Assembly: GCA_016841005.1 (NCBI GenBank) | Contig: JAEORG010000354.1 | Location: 1 to 20,899, forward strand | Reading direction: 5' to 3' | Length of the DNA stretch: 20,899 nucleotides | From: Candidatus Thorarchaeota archaeon | GTDB lineage: Archaea; Asgardarchaeota; Thorarchaeia; Thorarchaeales; Thorarchaeaceae | Part shown: positions 1 through 6,204 of the stretch, piece by piece | Layout: each line of letters begins with the position of its first letter | How positions within the stretch are numbered: position 1 is the stretch's first letter | Program-made: the position numbers and the translations under genes | The notes under the pieces: generated by a model | Database searches by the model: none | The model's input: only the letters and a program-made list of their open reading frames with translations | What the model was told of the DNA's origin: nothing

Positions 1-182
1 GCAAAAGCCCATGCCCAGCTGGGCCGCCCAAGTTTCTCTGCTTCGGCCTTATGCTGTTGGAAAGTACGCTCGTCAACAGCGCCTGTTTCGTAGAGCAACC
101 TACCTGTCATTGTGGACTTGCCGTGGTCGACATGTCCGACGACGACGAGGTTAAGATGCTCTTTGTCGGTTTTCTTGGACAA
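1..182 (-). CDS. tuf: Elongation factor 1-alpha (EF-Tu homologue), N-terminal part
   Basis: This is the first 60 codons of the GTPase that delivers aminoacyl-tRNA to the ribosome; the rest lies beyond the left edge. The visible protein has the P-loop GHVDHGKST and the following [16 protein letters not shown] segment, which are typical of archaeal/eukaryotic EF-1A. I place the start at a TTG (180-182) because it gives a normal-length N-terminus ([15 protein letters not shown]) and an AAGGAG lies 10 nt upstream. The only nearby ATG (185-187) is in another frame and reaches a stop after about 26 codons. In many archaea tuf directly follows rps7; here it is about 7.3 kb away and has its own promoter. 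Confidence 0.93.
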   Translation of the reverse strand, partial: MSKKTDKEHLNLVVVGHVDHGKSTMTGRLLYETGAVDERTFQQHKAEAEKLGRPSWAWAF

Positions 183-187
183 GGCAT

Positions 188-272
188 TTAATCTCCTTAT
201 TCTTAATTAGCCGGTCCCCTATAGATGGGAACCTGCTCGCTCTCACTTTGGGGGATGCTTTTAACGGTTTCG
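188..272 (-). promoter_or_regulatory. tuf promoter and 5' leader with hairpin and SD
   Basis: Read on the minus strand, CGAAACCGTTAAAAGC (257-272) resembles an archaeal BRE plus TATA-type box. It would start transcription near 236. Just downstream GGTTCCC (227-233) pairs with GGGGACC (213-219) in a 7-bp stem with a 7-nt loop, so the mRNA would begin with a hairpin. An AAGGAG Shine-Dalgarno follows just upstream of the ATG/TTG start region. The start point is inferred from spacing only. I see nothing else between tuf and the plus-strand gene that starts near 372. Confidence 0.5.
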
Positions 273-371
273 ACAAGGCCGCTTGACCATAGATAGAAAA
301 GCGGTCTTAGAAGCCCCAGAATAATTATCAAGACAATGCATCTGACGGAATTAGTAGGAGTATCAATCTGG

Positions 372-785
372 ATGAATGAAGTATTTCGATTACGACTAGA
401 TGAGATTCAACCAAGCCAATTGTACATCAGTAGGACCAAGTTCGCTGAAGTAATGAAGTACTTCGAGACCTCCACTGAATCCCAGCTTGAGCCGATCCCT
501 GTGCGAGATTTCGATGGAGAGTTCGTATCGACTGATGGCCATACAAGGGGAGTTGCATGGTATCTTCAGGGATACGAAGAAGTTGATGTAGTCTGGGAAG
601 ACCTAGAGATGGACTGGGAGGCATACCAAATCTGTATCGATTGGTGTAAAGAGGAAGGCATCAATTCGATTCTAGACCTGACTGACAGATTTCTAGACCA
701 CTCAGAATATGAGATTCTCTGGCTTGAGCGATGTCGAGTAATGCAAGAAAAACTCGAAGCGCAGAGAGAAGCCTCACTTCGTTAA
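372..785 (+). CDS. ParB/sulfiredoxin-fold N-terminal domain protein
   Basis: A 137-aa soluble protein. Its core runs from a LDEIQPSQLYIS strand, through PIPVRDFDGEFVSTDGHTRG, to a helical C-terminus. The LxxIxPSQ opening and the DGHTR signature are those of the ParB/Srx-like N-terminal fold, in which this loop binds nucleotide or phosphate. No helix-turn-helix DNA-binding domain follows, so a partitioning role is not implied. Function is unknown. I prefer the ATG at 372, where the family similarity begins and an AGGAG lies 11 nt upstream; an ATG at 336 would add 12 residues. It is followed in the same direction by a 61-aa gene and faces away from tuf. Confidence 0.7.
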   Translation: MNEVFRLRLDEIQPSQLYISRTKFAEVMKYFETSTESQLEPIPVRDFDGEFVSTDGHTRGVAWYLQGYEEVDVVWEDLEMDWEAYQICIDWCKEEGINSILDLTDRFLDHSEYEILWLERCRVMQEKLEAQREASLR

Positions 786-857
786 TGATCACGATAAAAA
801 TGGGGGGAAATGGATGGCATTGATAATAGTGATACCGAGAGAAGAAGGAGAATTACC

Positions 858-1043
858 ATGAATGAGAATCATCCTGATACAGTACCACTACATCTCCTAA
901 CAAGCGCCATCCGTTTCCGGGGTGATGTTTCTGTTCTCAGAAACATACCAGAAAGTGACTATTTGCTAATTAAGAGCTATGAGCTACGCAATGGCCAGAA
1001 TCCGCGGATAGTTTTACTAGAAATTATCATATCTTGGGTCTAG
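858..1043 (+). CDS. Small protein of unknown function (61 aa)
   Basis: I do not recognise a family. The ATG at 858 has a strong AAGGAG 7 nt upstream; an in-frame ATG at 810 would add 16 mostly charged residues and has a poorly spaced G-run, so I prefer 858. No membrane segment or metal-binding motif is visible. It follows the ParB-fold gene by 72 nt and could be co-transcribed with it. The last codons (RNGQNPRIVLLEI then IISWV) are duplicated 1,379 bp downstream in a broken copy, and conservative differences between the copies suggest a real coding history. The 3' end overlaps the convergent hydrolase gene by 17 bp. Confidence 0.55.
   Translation: MNENHPDTVPLHLLTSAIRFRGDVSVLRNIPESDYLLIKSYELRNGQNPRIVLLEIIISWV
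987..1024 (+). repeat. Direct repeat copy A (3' end of the 61-aa gene)
   Basis: Matches 2366-2403 at a constant offset of 1,379 bp: cgcaatg is identical, then 5 differing bases, then 24 of 26 bases are the same (aatccgcggat, two changed bases, ttttactagaaat). It codes for RNGQNPRIVLLEI in the 61-aa gene. Together with copy B it brackets the serine hydrolase gene. Confidence 0.85.
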
Positions 1044-2307
1044 TTCGAGTAAATGCAACATAGATGACTGCTAATACTACTGGAGCAACAAGAATCACTA
1101 TAACTATCTCATTCATGGGTGGTGAGAACGAACTAGGATTCGTATAATTCGGACCCTCCTCTATAGAACGCAGAATGTAATCTTTGAATAGACTGAATTC
1201 AGGGTCATATTCACCATCTGGAATCATTGCATTGAATGCGACAACCATGTCATGTTCAGGTGATACCATGATCTTCTGGCCATGACGCCCCCAAGCAAAG
1301 TAGATTCCAAGATCTGAGCGGGTCCACCATTGCCAACCGTATCCGTATTCAGGTTCATTCTCGTATGGTCTAAGGGCAATAGGAGTAGTGGCATTTGCAA
1401 CGAACTCTTCGGATAGAATCTGTGTTCCATTCCAGTTGCCATTGTTCAGATAGAGAAAACCAAGCTTTGCCATATCCTGAGTTGCCAGCTTAAGTCCTCC
1501 GTGACAATTGTACCATCCTCCATTCATCATATACCAAGTTACACTAGTGATGCCAAGAGGAACAAAGAGATGCTGTCGAGCAAACTGAAGTGTTGTACGA
1601 CCGGATATTTTCGGGATAATTGCACCGAGAAGATTGGTTCCTCCACCATTATAGGTCCAATGCTCACCCGGTTCGTATGCCATGGGTCTATCTAAGACAA
1701 ACTGGATACAATCATCGGCACCTGCCATTATCAGGAGAGTATTTGCTTCTGCATCCTCGTATGAAGTTGACCATTCATCCCACTCGAACCCAGCTGTCAT
1801 CGTAAGGAGGTCTTCTATTGTCATCCTATCTTTCCTTGAATCAGGATTTGCGATTTCATAATCTGGAAAGAAATCAAATACAGTTTCATTAATTCCTGTT
1901 AAAAGACCCTGCTGGAGCGCGATTCCAATCAGTGTGCTCGTGAAGCTCTTCGTTACTGAATGAAGAAGGTGAAGTCTTGATGCTGGATAATAATCTGACA
2001 GATACTCTTCAAATACAACATATCCATCTTTTACAATGAAGATAGATCGTATTGGCCATTCCTGTGATTCGATTACATCTATCATTTCATATAGAGTTTC
2101 ATTGTTCATTCCGTGTTCCTGAGGAGTACTATTCCTCCAACCTTCTGTCGGCCAATAATCTCGTGTAATACTGTCTTGAGAAGTTATCGTATGTCGGACA
2201 ACAGAAGAGCTTTCAATTGCTAGTGCATTTGTTGGCATGACTATAGCAAGAAGAAGAAATGTGAATAGTATGGAAACTGTTTTTGAAAGTGGAGCGGCTT
2301 TTTTCAT
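1027..2307 (-). CDS. Exported, membrane-anchored beta-lactamase-fold serine hydrolase
   Basis: A 426-aa member of the beta-lactamase/penicillin-binding-protein-like (class C, Pfam Beta-lactamase) family. Residues 1-30 form a signal peptide (KK, then a hydrophobic run, then TNALA). The catalytic S-x-x-K is S117-V-T-K120, the tyrosine motif lies in WTYNGGGTNLLG (Y219), and GRHGQ (340-344) is the likely third element. A C-terminal segment (about 400-419) followed by RTRPK looks like a membrane anchor, which would put the enzyme outside the cell. The substrate cannot be inferred; archaeal relatives are usually peptidase- or esterase-like rather than antibiotic resistance enzymes. It stands alone between two copies of a direct repeat and has no partner gene. 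Confidence 0.9.
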   Translation of the reverse strand: MKKAAPLSKTVSILFTFLLLAIVMPTNALAIESSSVVRHTITSQDSITRDYWPTEGWRNSTPQEHGMNNETLYEMIDVIESQEWPIRSIFIVKDGYVVFEEYLSDYYPASRLHLLHSVTKSFTSTLIGIALQQGLLTGINETVFDFFPDYEIANPDSRKDRMTIEDLLTMTAGFEWDEWSTSYEDAEANTLLIMAGADDCIQFVLDRPMAYEPGEHWTYNGGGTNLLGAIIPKISGRTTLQFARQHLFVPLGITSVTWYMMNGGWYNCHGGLKLATQDMAKLGFLYLNNGNWNGTQILSEEFVANATTPIALRPYENEPEYGYGWQWWTRSDLGIYFAWGRHGQKIMVSPEHDMVVAFNAMIPDGEYDPEFSLFKDYILRSIEEGPNYTNPSSFSPPMNEIVIVILVAPVVLAVIYVAFTRTRPKI

Positions 2308-2335
2308 CTATCATTCCCTTCGTTGTAGAATAATT

Positions 2336-2416
2336 GACTCAAGATTGTATAAGAAGCCTGAATGGCGCAATGCATCAAATCCGCGGATGATTTTACTAGA
2401 AATGAAGTTTATCTAA
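2336..2416 (+). pseudogene. Broken second copy of the 61-aa gene (3' end only)
   Basis: The plus-strand frame ending with TAA at 2414-2416 reads a tail (KKPEWRNASNPRMILLEM) that aligns with the tail of the 61-aa protein (KSYELRNGQNPRIVLLEI). Upstream of about 2336 the similarity stops and no ATG lies in the frame (a TTG at 2345 would give only about 24 residues). Differences are mostly conservative (I/M, V/I). It overlaps the stop of the convergent SH3 gene by 8 bp, just as the intact copy overlaps the hydrolase gene. A very short functional peptide or a non-coding element cannot be excluded. Confidence 0.55.
2366..2403 (+). repeat. Direct repeat copy B
   Basis: Second copy of the element at 987-1024, in the same orientation and on the other side of the hydrolase gene (31 of 38 bases identical overall, 24 of 26 in the core). 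No inverted repeats, transposase or clear target-site duplication accompany it. Confidence 0.85.
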
Positions 2417-2771
2417 GATCAGAATCAGTGATATCTTCTAGATTCTCAAGCGGAATCCAGCCCTCCTCCCCTTGAGGCGTTTTTACCCAGGCCCAACCGC
2501 TTTCTTCGTCTTGTATCAGAACTTCCTGACCGATGCTGATTGTTAGTTCTTTGGCATTGTAATCTCTTGTAGCAACATACTTTCCCTCTTCAGGAAGTGG
2601 ATTGAGGTATGCTTCAGGAACCCACCCAAAGTTACCAGCCGAAGTCTTACACCAGAGCCATCCGTCCCATTCGGTTGCACGTCGTTCTCCTTCCAATACT
2701 TCGCCCAATCTTATGACAAGTGGAATGAGATTGTCACTCTTGTGATTCTTGATGACTCTGGTATTCCGCAT
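2409..2771 (-). CDS. Tandem SH3-domain protein (120 aa)
   Basis: Two SH3-like beta-barrels make up nearly the whole protein. The first (about residues 15-58) ends in WLWCKTSAGNFGWVPEAYL. The second (about 64-113) begins YVATRDYNAKELTISIGQEV and ends GWAWVKTPQGEEGWIPLENL. These follow the eukaryotic-type SH3 order: ALYDY-like opening, E-L-x-hydrophobic-x-x-G, tryptophan pair, G-W-[VI]-P. There is no signal peptide or membrane segment, so it should act in the cytoplasm, unlike most bacterial SH3b proteins. It starts 4 nt after the stop of the flavodoxin gene, so the two are probably co-translated. The ligand is unknown; a bacterial-type variant SH3 origin is the alternative. Confidence 0.82.
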   Translation of the reverse strand: MRNTRVIKNHKSDNLIPLVIRLGEVLEGERRATEWDGWLWCKTSAGNFGWVPEAYLNPLPEEGKYVATRDYNAKELTISIGQEVLIQDEESGWAWVKTPQGEEGWIPLENLEDITDSDLR

Positions 2772-2775
2772 CCAA

Positions 2776-3312
2776 TCACATCTGAATTACATTCAAAGTC
2801 CAATCTTTTATCATGTCCCAATTCCTGAAGTCCATAACCTCCGGAAGTTCTTCTCCTTCTGGAGCTCTGTCCTTTATGATTTTTTTAATCAACGACCGAA
2901 CAACAAAGTTGTACCGCTTGAAATCGAACATCCCTGCGAAGAGACCTGTTGATATTGGTGTAAGACCAGGATATCTCTCTGCTATATCATCTAGATAATT
3001 CTTCTGAGCCTCATCACATAACTCTGGATTGCTCGCATCTCCACAGACCACAAATAATGCAATCTTTTGAGTGGTTAGGTCTTCAAGATTATCTTCTAAG
3101 AATTTCAGAGGTTCTTTGGTCCACTGTCCTGCTTGAATACCACTACCAATAAGAATCAGGTCATAATCAGCAATAGGAGAGGTCAGCCTTTTCTTTTTCA
3201 GCTCGACAATTTCCACATTGGCACCAACTTCCTCAGCGGTCTTTGCCATTTCTTGGACTATCTCCTTGGTTGTCCCATATCTGGTCCCATAGCATATTGC
3301 GACTCTTCTCAT
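2776..3312 (-). CDS. Flavodoxin-domain protein (HemG-like flavodoxin_5 type)
   Basis: A 178-aa single-domain flavoprotein. The FMN phosphate-binding loop YGTRYGTTKEI is near the N-terminus, followed by the second loop GSGIQAGQWTKEPLKFL and the third VVCGDAS, a pattern seen in protoporphyrinogen-oxidase-like flavodoxins. A redox role with FMN is likely; a specific role in haem synthesis is not shown, as no haem gene is nearby. The ATG at 3310-3312 starts directly at the first strand (MRRVAICYG). An ATG at 3318 or a GTG at 3321 would add 2-3 residues. It is upstream of, and probably co-transcribed with, the tandem-SH3 gene. Confidence 0.85.
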   Translation of the reverse strand: MRRVAICYGTRYGTTKEIVQEMAKTAEEVGANVEIVELKKKRLTSPIADYDLILIGSGIQAGQWTKEPLKFLEDNLEDLTTQKIALFVVCGDASNPELCDEAQKNYLDDIAERYPGLTPISTGLFAGMFDFKRYNFVVRSLIKKIIKDRAPEGEELPEVMDFRNWDMIKDWTLNVIQM

Positions 3313-3321
3313 AGTCATCAC

Positions 3322-3461
3322 ATGATGGAAAAAATACCTAGCAAAAAATGATTCGACTCATCTTCAATTCAATGAAACTCTAGTACAACTCTTTTGCTAT
3401 CAGTATAATATTGTACAGATTTTGAGTAAGTTTCATAGAATATTTGGAGGGATGATAGCAG
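3322..3461. promoter_or_regulatory. Divergent intergenic promoter region
   Basis: This 140-bp AT-rich stretch separates the divergent flavodoxin and six-TM genes. On the plus strand agtataatattg (around 3400-3412) is a TATA-like element that would start the rightward transcript near 3433. GGAGG at 3446-3450 precedes the ATG at 3462 by 11 nt. No clear box for the leftward gene stands out. Confidence 0.35.
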
Positions 3462-4232
3462 ATGATTAGTGATGATGAGAAAGCTACAGATGATGACATT
3501 CAGAATTTACCATTTGATCCATTGAAGGTCATAATATTACAGATTTTTCTTGTGGTTCTGACGTATGTCCTCATCCCAAACGACCGATTTCTATCGTATC
3601 ACTATCGCGACATCCTATACATACCAATATCTTCGACAAGTGGACTCAGACTGATGTTGATTCCAGTGATAGTGGGATTTGTCATATATTTTGCAATTGA
3701 ATGGACAATTGATGAATTAATGGAAAGTCTATGGGTAGCATGTTCCTTTGTTTTCATATCGTTTCCTGTAATCCCTCTCTGGCAATATTATGGTTGGGGA
3801 GAATCGCTGTATTTGGAAGAGATGTTTGTATATGGTTTGAACTCGACTTGGTGGCCTGTAATTCAGGGAATGGGTCTGGCTATCTTGATTATTGTGAAAC
3901 GAGAATCTGAGTATGCTGAACAGGGAATTGAAATGAGGAATATGAAGAATGATGTTTTTGCGTTATCGTTAGGAGGTGCTATCCTATCGGGATATTCGAT
4001 TGTACAAATTGCTCGTCCAGATGGTATACACTTCCGTCCAACGCCATTTACTGCTATGACACTAGTTACAGGAATGATTGTCTGTATTTTGTCAGTAATT
4101 ATACCAATAGCTAGATGGAGTATCTCATATTGGAATAACAGAAGCAGATTCAGGTCGAGAAGAGATTTATCAACATCGGAGATAGAAAACAACTCATGTA
4201 CTATGGAAAGCTTGTCTGTCTACGACCGCTAG
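3462..4232 (+). CDS. Polytopic membrane protein of unknown function
   Basis: A 256-aa protein with about six hydrophobic helices (roughly residues 25-40, 62-79, 88-106, 129-145, 165-184 and 198-219), an acidic N-terminus and a basic Arg/Ser-rich C-terminal tail. I recognise no family and no catalytic or transport motif. The start at 3462 is set by GGAGG upstream; the ATG at 3452 hits a stop after five codons. The last 37 bp overlap the next gene, a GNAT acetyltransferase, which suggests the two are translated together. Confidence 0.75.
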   Translation: MISDDEKATDDDIQNLPFDPLKVIILQIFLVVLTYVLIPNDRFLSYHYRDILYIPISSTSGLRLMLIPVIVGFVIYFAIEWTIDELMESLWVACSFVFISFPVIPLWQYYGWGESLYLEEMFVYGLNSTWWPVIQGMGLAILIIVKRESEYAEQGIEMRNMKNDVFALSLGGAILSGYSIVQIARPDGIHFRPTPFTAMTLVTGMIVCILSVIIPIARWSISYWNNRSRFRSRRDLSTSEIENNSCTMESLSVYDR

Positions 4233-4765
4233 AGTTGTCAGATCTTGATGATATTGTCAAATATCAGAATGACTGGAAGCTTCGAAGGTGGTCCGGTGTT
4301 CCATTACCTAAATCTCGTTGTTCAGTAGAAGAGTGGTTAGAGAGAACATCGGTTTCGAATCCAATAAACGATAGCAAAATGGTTTTGGCTATTACAGACA
4401 AGAAGAGTGGAGCATTCATTGGGATAACTCGATTTTATGATATGAAAGTACCACATTATAGAGCCTGTCTTGGAATAGGAATTCAGAATCCGGATAATCG
4501 ATCAAGAGGGTACGGGACAGATGCCACCTTAGTTATGCTCTGGATTGCATTCAATGTACTTGGTCTTCACAGTGTATATCTTGACACAATGGAACATAAT
4601 GAACACGCGATTCATGTCGCAGAAAAGGCAGGCTTCAAAAGAATTGGAATCTTTCGAGAAACAGAATTTATTGATGGAGAGTTCAAAGGACTGGTCTATT
4701 TTGACATTCTTAGCAGTGAGTTTTTTGAGAATTATCCACCAGGTGTCCTGATTGGGAAACCGTAG
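4196..4765 (+). CDS. GNAT-family N-acetyltransferase (RimJ/RimL-like)
   Basis: A 189-aa acetyl-CoA-dependent acyltransferase. It begins with the LRPLELSDLDDI segment of the RimJ/RimL subgroup. The acetyl-CoA pyrophosphate loop R102-S-R-G-Y-G-T108 fits the R/QxxGxG/A rule, and HNEHAIHVAEKAGFKRIG (about 134-151) is the conserved C-terminal motif. The acceptor, protein N-terminus or small molecule, cannot be told. It starts inside the end of the membrane-protein gene. It converges on the microprotein operon, with only 19 bp between its stop and the end of the last small ORF. Confidence 0.88.
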   Translation: MYYGKLVCLRPLELSDLDDIVKYQNDWKLRRWSGVPLPKSRCSVEEWLERTSVSNPINDSKMVLAITDKKSGAFIGITRFYDMKVPHYRACLGIGIQNPDNRSRGYGTDATLVMLWIAFNVLGLHSVYLDTMEHNEHAIHVAEKAGFKRIGIFRETEFIDGEFKGLVYFDILSSEFFENYPPGVLIGKP

Positions 4766-4784
4766 GAGAGAGAAAGAGTTGTGC

Positions 4785-4907
4785 TTACGTAGCTTCTAAC
4801 GCGAGCACATCATTAAGGGTCATTTCATCATCCTTGCGGGATGAGTGAGTATGTACTGAACTATCTGTCGAGCCTACAGATTTAGTATCAAGCGACTGGG
4901 TCTTCAT
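4785..4907 (-). CDS. Microprotein 3 of a three-gene operon (40 aa)
   Basis: A 40-codon ORF that starts with MKTQSLDTKSVG, is rich in Ser, Thr and Asp, and ends in an acidic/hydrophobic helix-like stretch (MTLNDVLALEAT). The AGGAGG made by the last codons of microprotein 2 lies 8 nt before its ATG, an ideal Shine-Dalgarno. Its first residues (KTQSL) echo the KTQALA/STQALA core of the other two. An in-frame extension upstream exists only as read-through of gene 2's opposite frame, so I take the internal ATG. I do not recognise a family. It may be a divergent relative of its neighbours or a partner of them. Confidence 0.55.
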   Translation of the reverse strand: MKTQSLDTKSVGSTDSSVHTHSSRKDDEMTLNDVLALEAT

Positions 4908-4914
4908 CGGAGAA

Positions 4915-5010
4915 TTACCTCCTGAAGTAGACCTGAGCAAGTGCCTGGGTTGAAACCTCGTTCTTAGGGACTTTGTCCTTAGGATGTAGGTTGTACTTAG
5001 CAAGTGCCAT
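4915..5010 (-). CDS. Microprotein 2 of a three-gene operon (31 aa)
   Basis: A 31-codon ORF that begins MALAKYNLHPKDKVPKNEV and continues STQALAQVYFRR. It resembles microprotein 1: both open with MALA, have a short basic polar middle and end in a TQALA-x-x-Y-x-R helix, so they look like tandem paralogues. GAGGT at the stop of gene 1 is its Shine-Dalgarno, and the two genes are only 5 nt apart. No Cys, signal peptide or membrane segment is present. Function is unknown; peptide ligand, regulator or ribosome-associated peptide are all open. Confidence 0.6.
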   Translation of the reverse strand: MALAKYNLHPKDKVPKNEVSTQALAQVYFRR

Positions 5011-5015
5011 GATTA

Positions 5016-5120
5016 TTACCTCACAACAGTTCTGTAAGCGTATGCTAGAGCCTGGGTCTTTACGACCTCAGGATTGCTTTTCTTCATATGTCGAGTCCGG
5101 TTATTAGTTGCCAGAGCCAT
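5016..5120 (-). CDS. Microprotein 1 of a three-gene operon (34 aa)
   Basis: The first gene of the micro-operon, 34 codons. It opens MALATNNRTRHMKKSNPEVV, continues KTQALAYAYRTVVR, and is strongly basic. The TATATATA box at 5153-5160 would place the transcript start about 10 nt before this ATG, a near-leaderless arrangement that fits the lack of a clear Shine-Dalgarno here. Its end (GTG AGG TAA) supplies the ribosome site for gene 2. Similarity to gene 2 in both N-terminal MALA and C-terminal TQALA-x-x-Y supports coding. It lies downstream of an EamA transporter gene on the same strand, but has its own promoter. Confidence 0.6.
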   Translation of the reverse strand: MALATNNRTRHMKKSNPEVVKTQALAYAYRTVVR

Positions 5121-5152
5121 GATATTTCACAAGAATTACTACTCAGAATTAG

Positions 5153-5160
5153 TATATATA
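5153..5160 (-). promoter_or_regulatory. TATA box of the microprotein operon
   Basis: TATATATA read leftward, preceded by the GC-containing stretch TGGCTTCGC. With usual archaeal spacing (about 25 nt) transcription would begin near 5130, 10 nt before the first small ORF. It is the clearest TATA box I see in the window. Confidence 0.7.
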
Positions 5161-5222
5161 GCGAAGCCACTTCTTAGGGTCACGAATTAAGGTCACAATT
5201 TGTTACTATGATTTAGTCAATT

Positions 5223-6167
5223 CTAATCATCAGATTCAATGGTTTCTAAAGGGTCTTTTTCGCCATTTTGCCCTCGAGCATATCTATGAGTCAAGACAAC
5301 TCCAGTAATTGTAAATGCCCCACCAAGTAGTTGTAGTATCGACGTGGGTTCATTCAAGATGAGAACAGACATGAGAACACCCCAGACCGAGATGAGATTT
5401 AACGCGATTTGGACTCGTGAAGCCTCTATATACCTCATAGATTCATAGTACAGAATGAAGGCCAATACAGAATTGATTATTCCGACCCACAGAACGATCA
5501 TCCATGTTGTAAGACTCAGTTGGGTCAATATCGAGAGATCCTCAAATATTGCTGCAGATATCCATATGCAGGGTACTGCGGCTATTGTACTGAATGCAGT
5601 AACTGATATTGAATCGACTTCACGCATCGCAATCTTACCGGCAATTCCGTTGATTGCAAAAAGAAATGTGGATACTACAATAATCAGGTCTCCTAAAATT
5701 CTGACAGGTCCGAGTCCAGTATCTAAAGGAGCTCCTCCAATTACTATGAATGAAACTCCCAGAGTAGCAAGCAAGAGACCTCCAATCTTATCCATCGTGA
5801 TTTTCTCATTTAGAAGTGGTAGAGCTAGAATAACAGCAAAAACTGGGCTCATGTTCAGAAGTAACAGTGTTTCTCCTGCTGTTGTTATTCCAAGACCAAT
5901 ATATTGTAGAATCTGGGATAGAAATGGACCTGCCATTCCAGCAATCAGAATGGATTTCCAGTTCAGCCGAGATTGTTTCAGATTGTCTGATCGATTTCTG
6001 GAAGTCAGAACAAGTAGGATAAGAAAAGGAACTGCAATAGTATAACGAAGTGCCACAAAGATGATGGGTGTCAATTCGGCATAGGCAATTTTTGCGAGTA
6101 TCAATGAAGATGACCAAAACATCGTAGTAAAGATGATTGCAACCCATGCTAGAGTGGATTTCTTCAT
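5223..6167 (-). CDS. EamA/DMT-family transporter
   Basis: A 314-aa drug/metabolite-transporter protein with ten predicted helices in two EamA repeats (roughly residues 8-140 and 160-292). Recognisable segments are WSSSLILAKIAYAELTPIIFVALRY in the first repeat and the helix pair around ILILNEPTSILQLLGGAFTITGVVL in the second. Members usually export small metabolites or amino acids; the substrate here is unknown. It follows the nucleotidyltransferase-fold gene by 37 nt and is probably the last gene of that three-gene run. The C-terminal tail is acidic and cytoplasmic. Confidence 0.9.
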   Translation of the reverse strand: MKKSTLAWVAIIFTTMFWSSSLILAKIAYAELTPIIFVALRYTIAVPFLILLVLTSRNRSDNLKQSRLNWKSILIAGMAGPFLSQILQYIGLGITTAGETLLLLNMSPVFAVILALPLLNEKITMDKIGGLLLATLGVSFIVIGGAPLDTGLGPVRILGDLIIVVSTFLFAINGIAGKIAMREVDSISVTAFSTIAAVPCIWISAAIFEDLSILTQLSLTTWMIVLWVGIINSVLAFILYYESMRYIEASRVQIALNLISVWGVLMSVLILNEPTSILQLLGGAFTITGVVLTHRYARGQNGEKDPLETIESDD

Positions 6168-6204
6168 GTACAGTTCGAGAACTAGTCAGTCTGAGGCCGT
6201 TTTA

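Noticed and set aside
1027..2307. Antibiotic resistance beta-lactamase
   Set aside because: The fold motif is present, but in an archaeon with a C-terminal membrane anchor a general serine hydrolase is the safer reading.
987..2403. Insertion sequence around the hydrolase gene
   Set aside because: No transposase, no terminal inverted repeats; the direct repeat is coding and belongs to a duplicated gene tail.
5455..6045. 196-aa plus-strand ORF
   Set aside because: Lies wholly opposite the EamA transporter, with no family likeness and no ribosome site.
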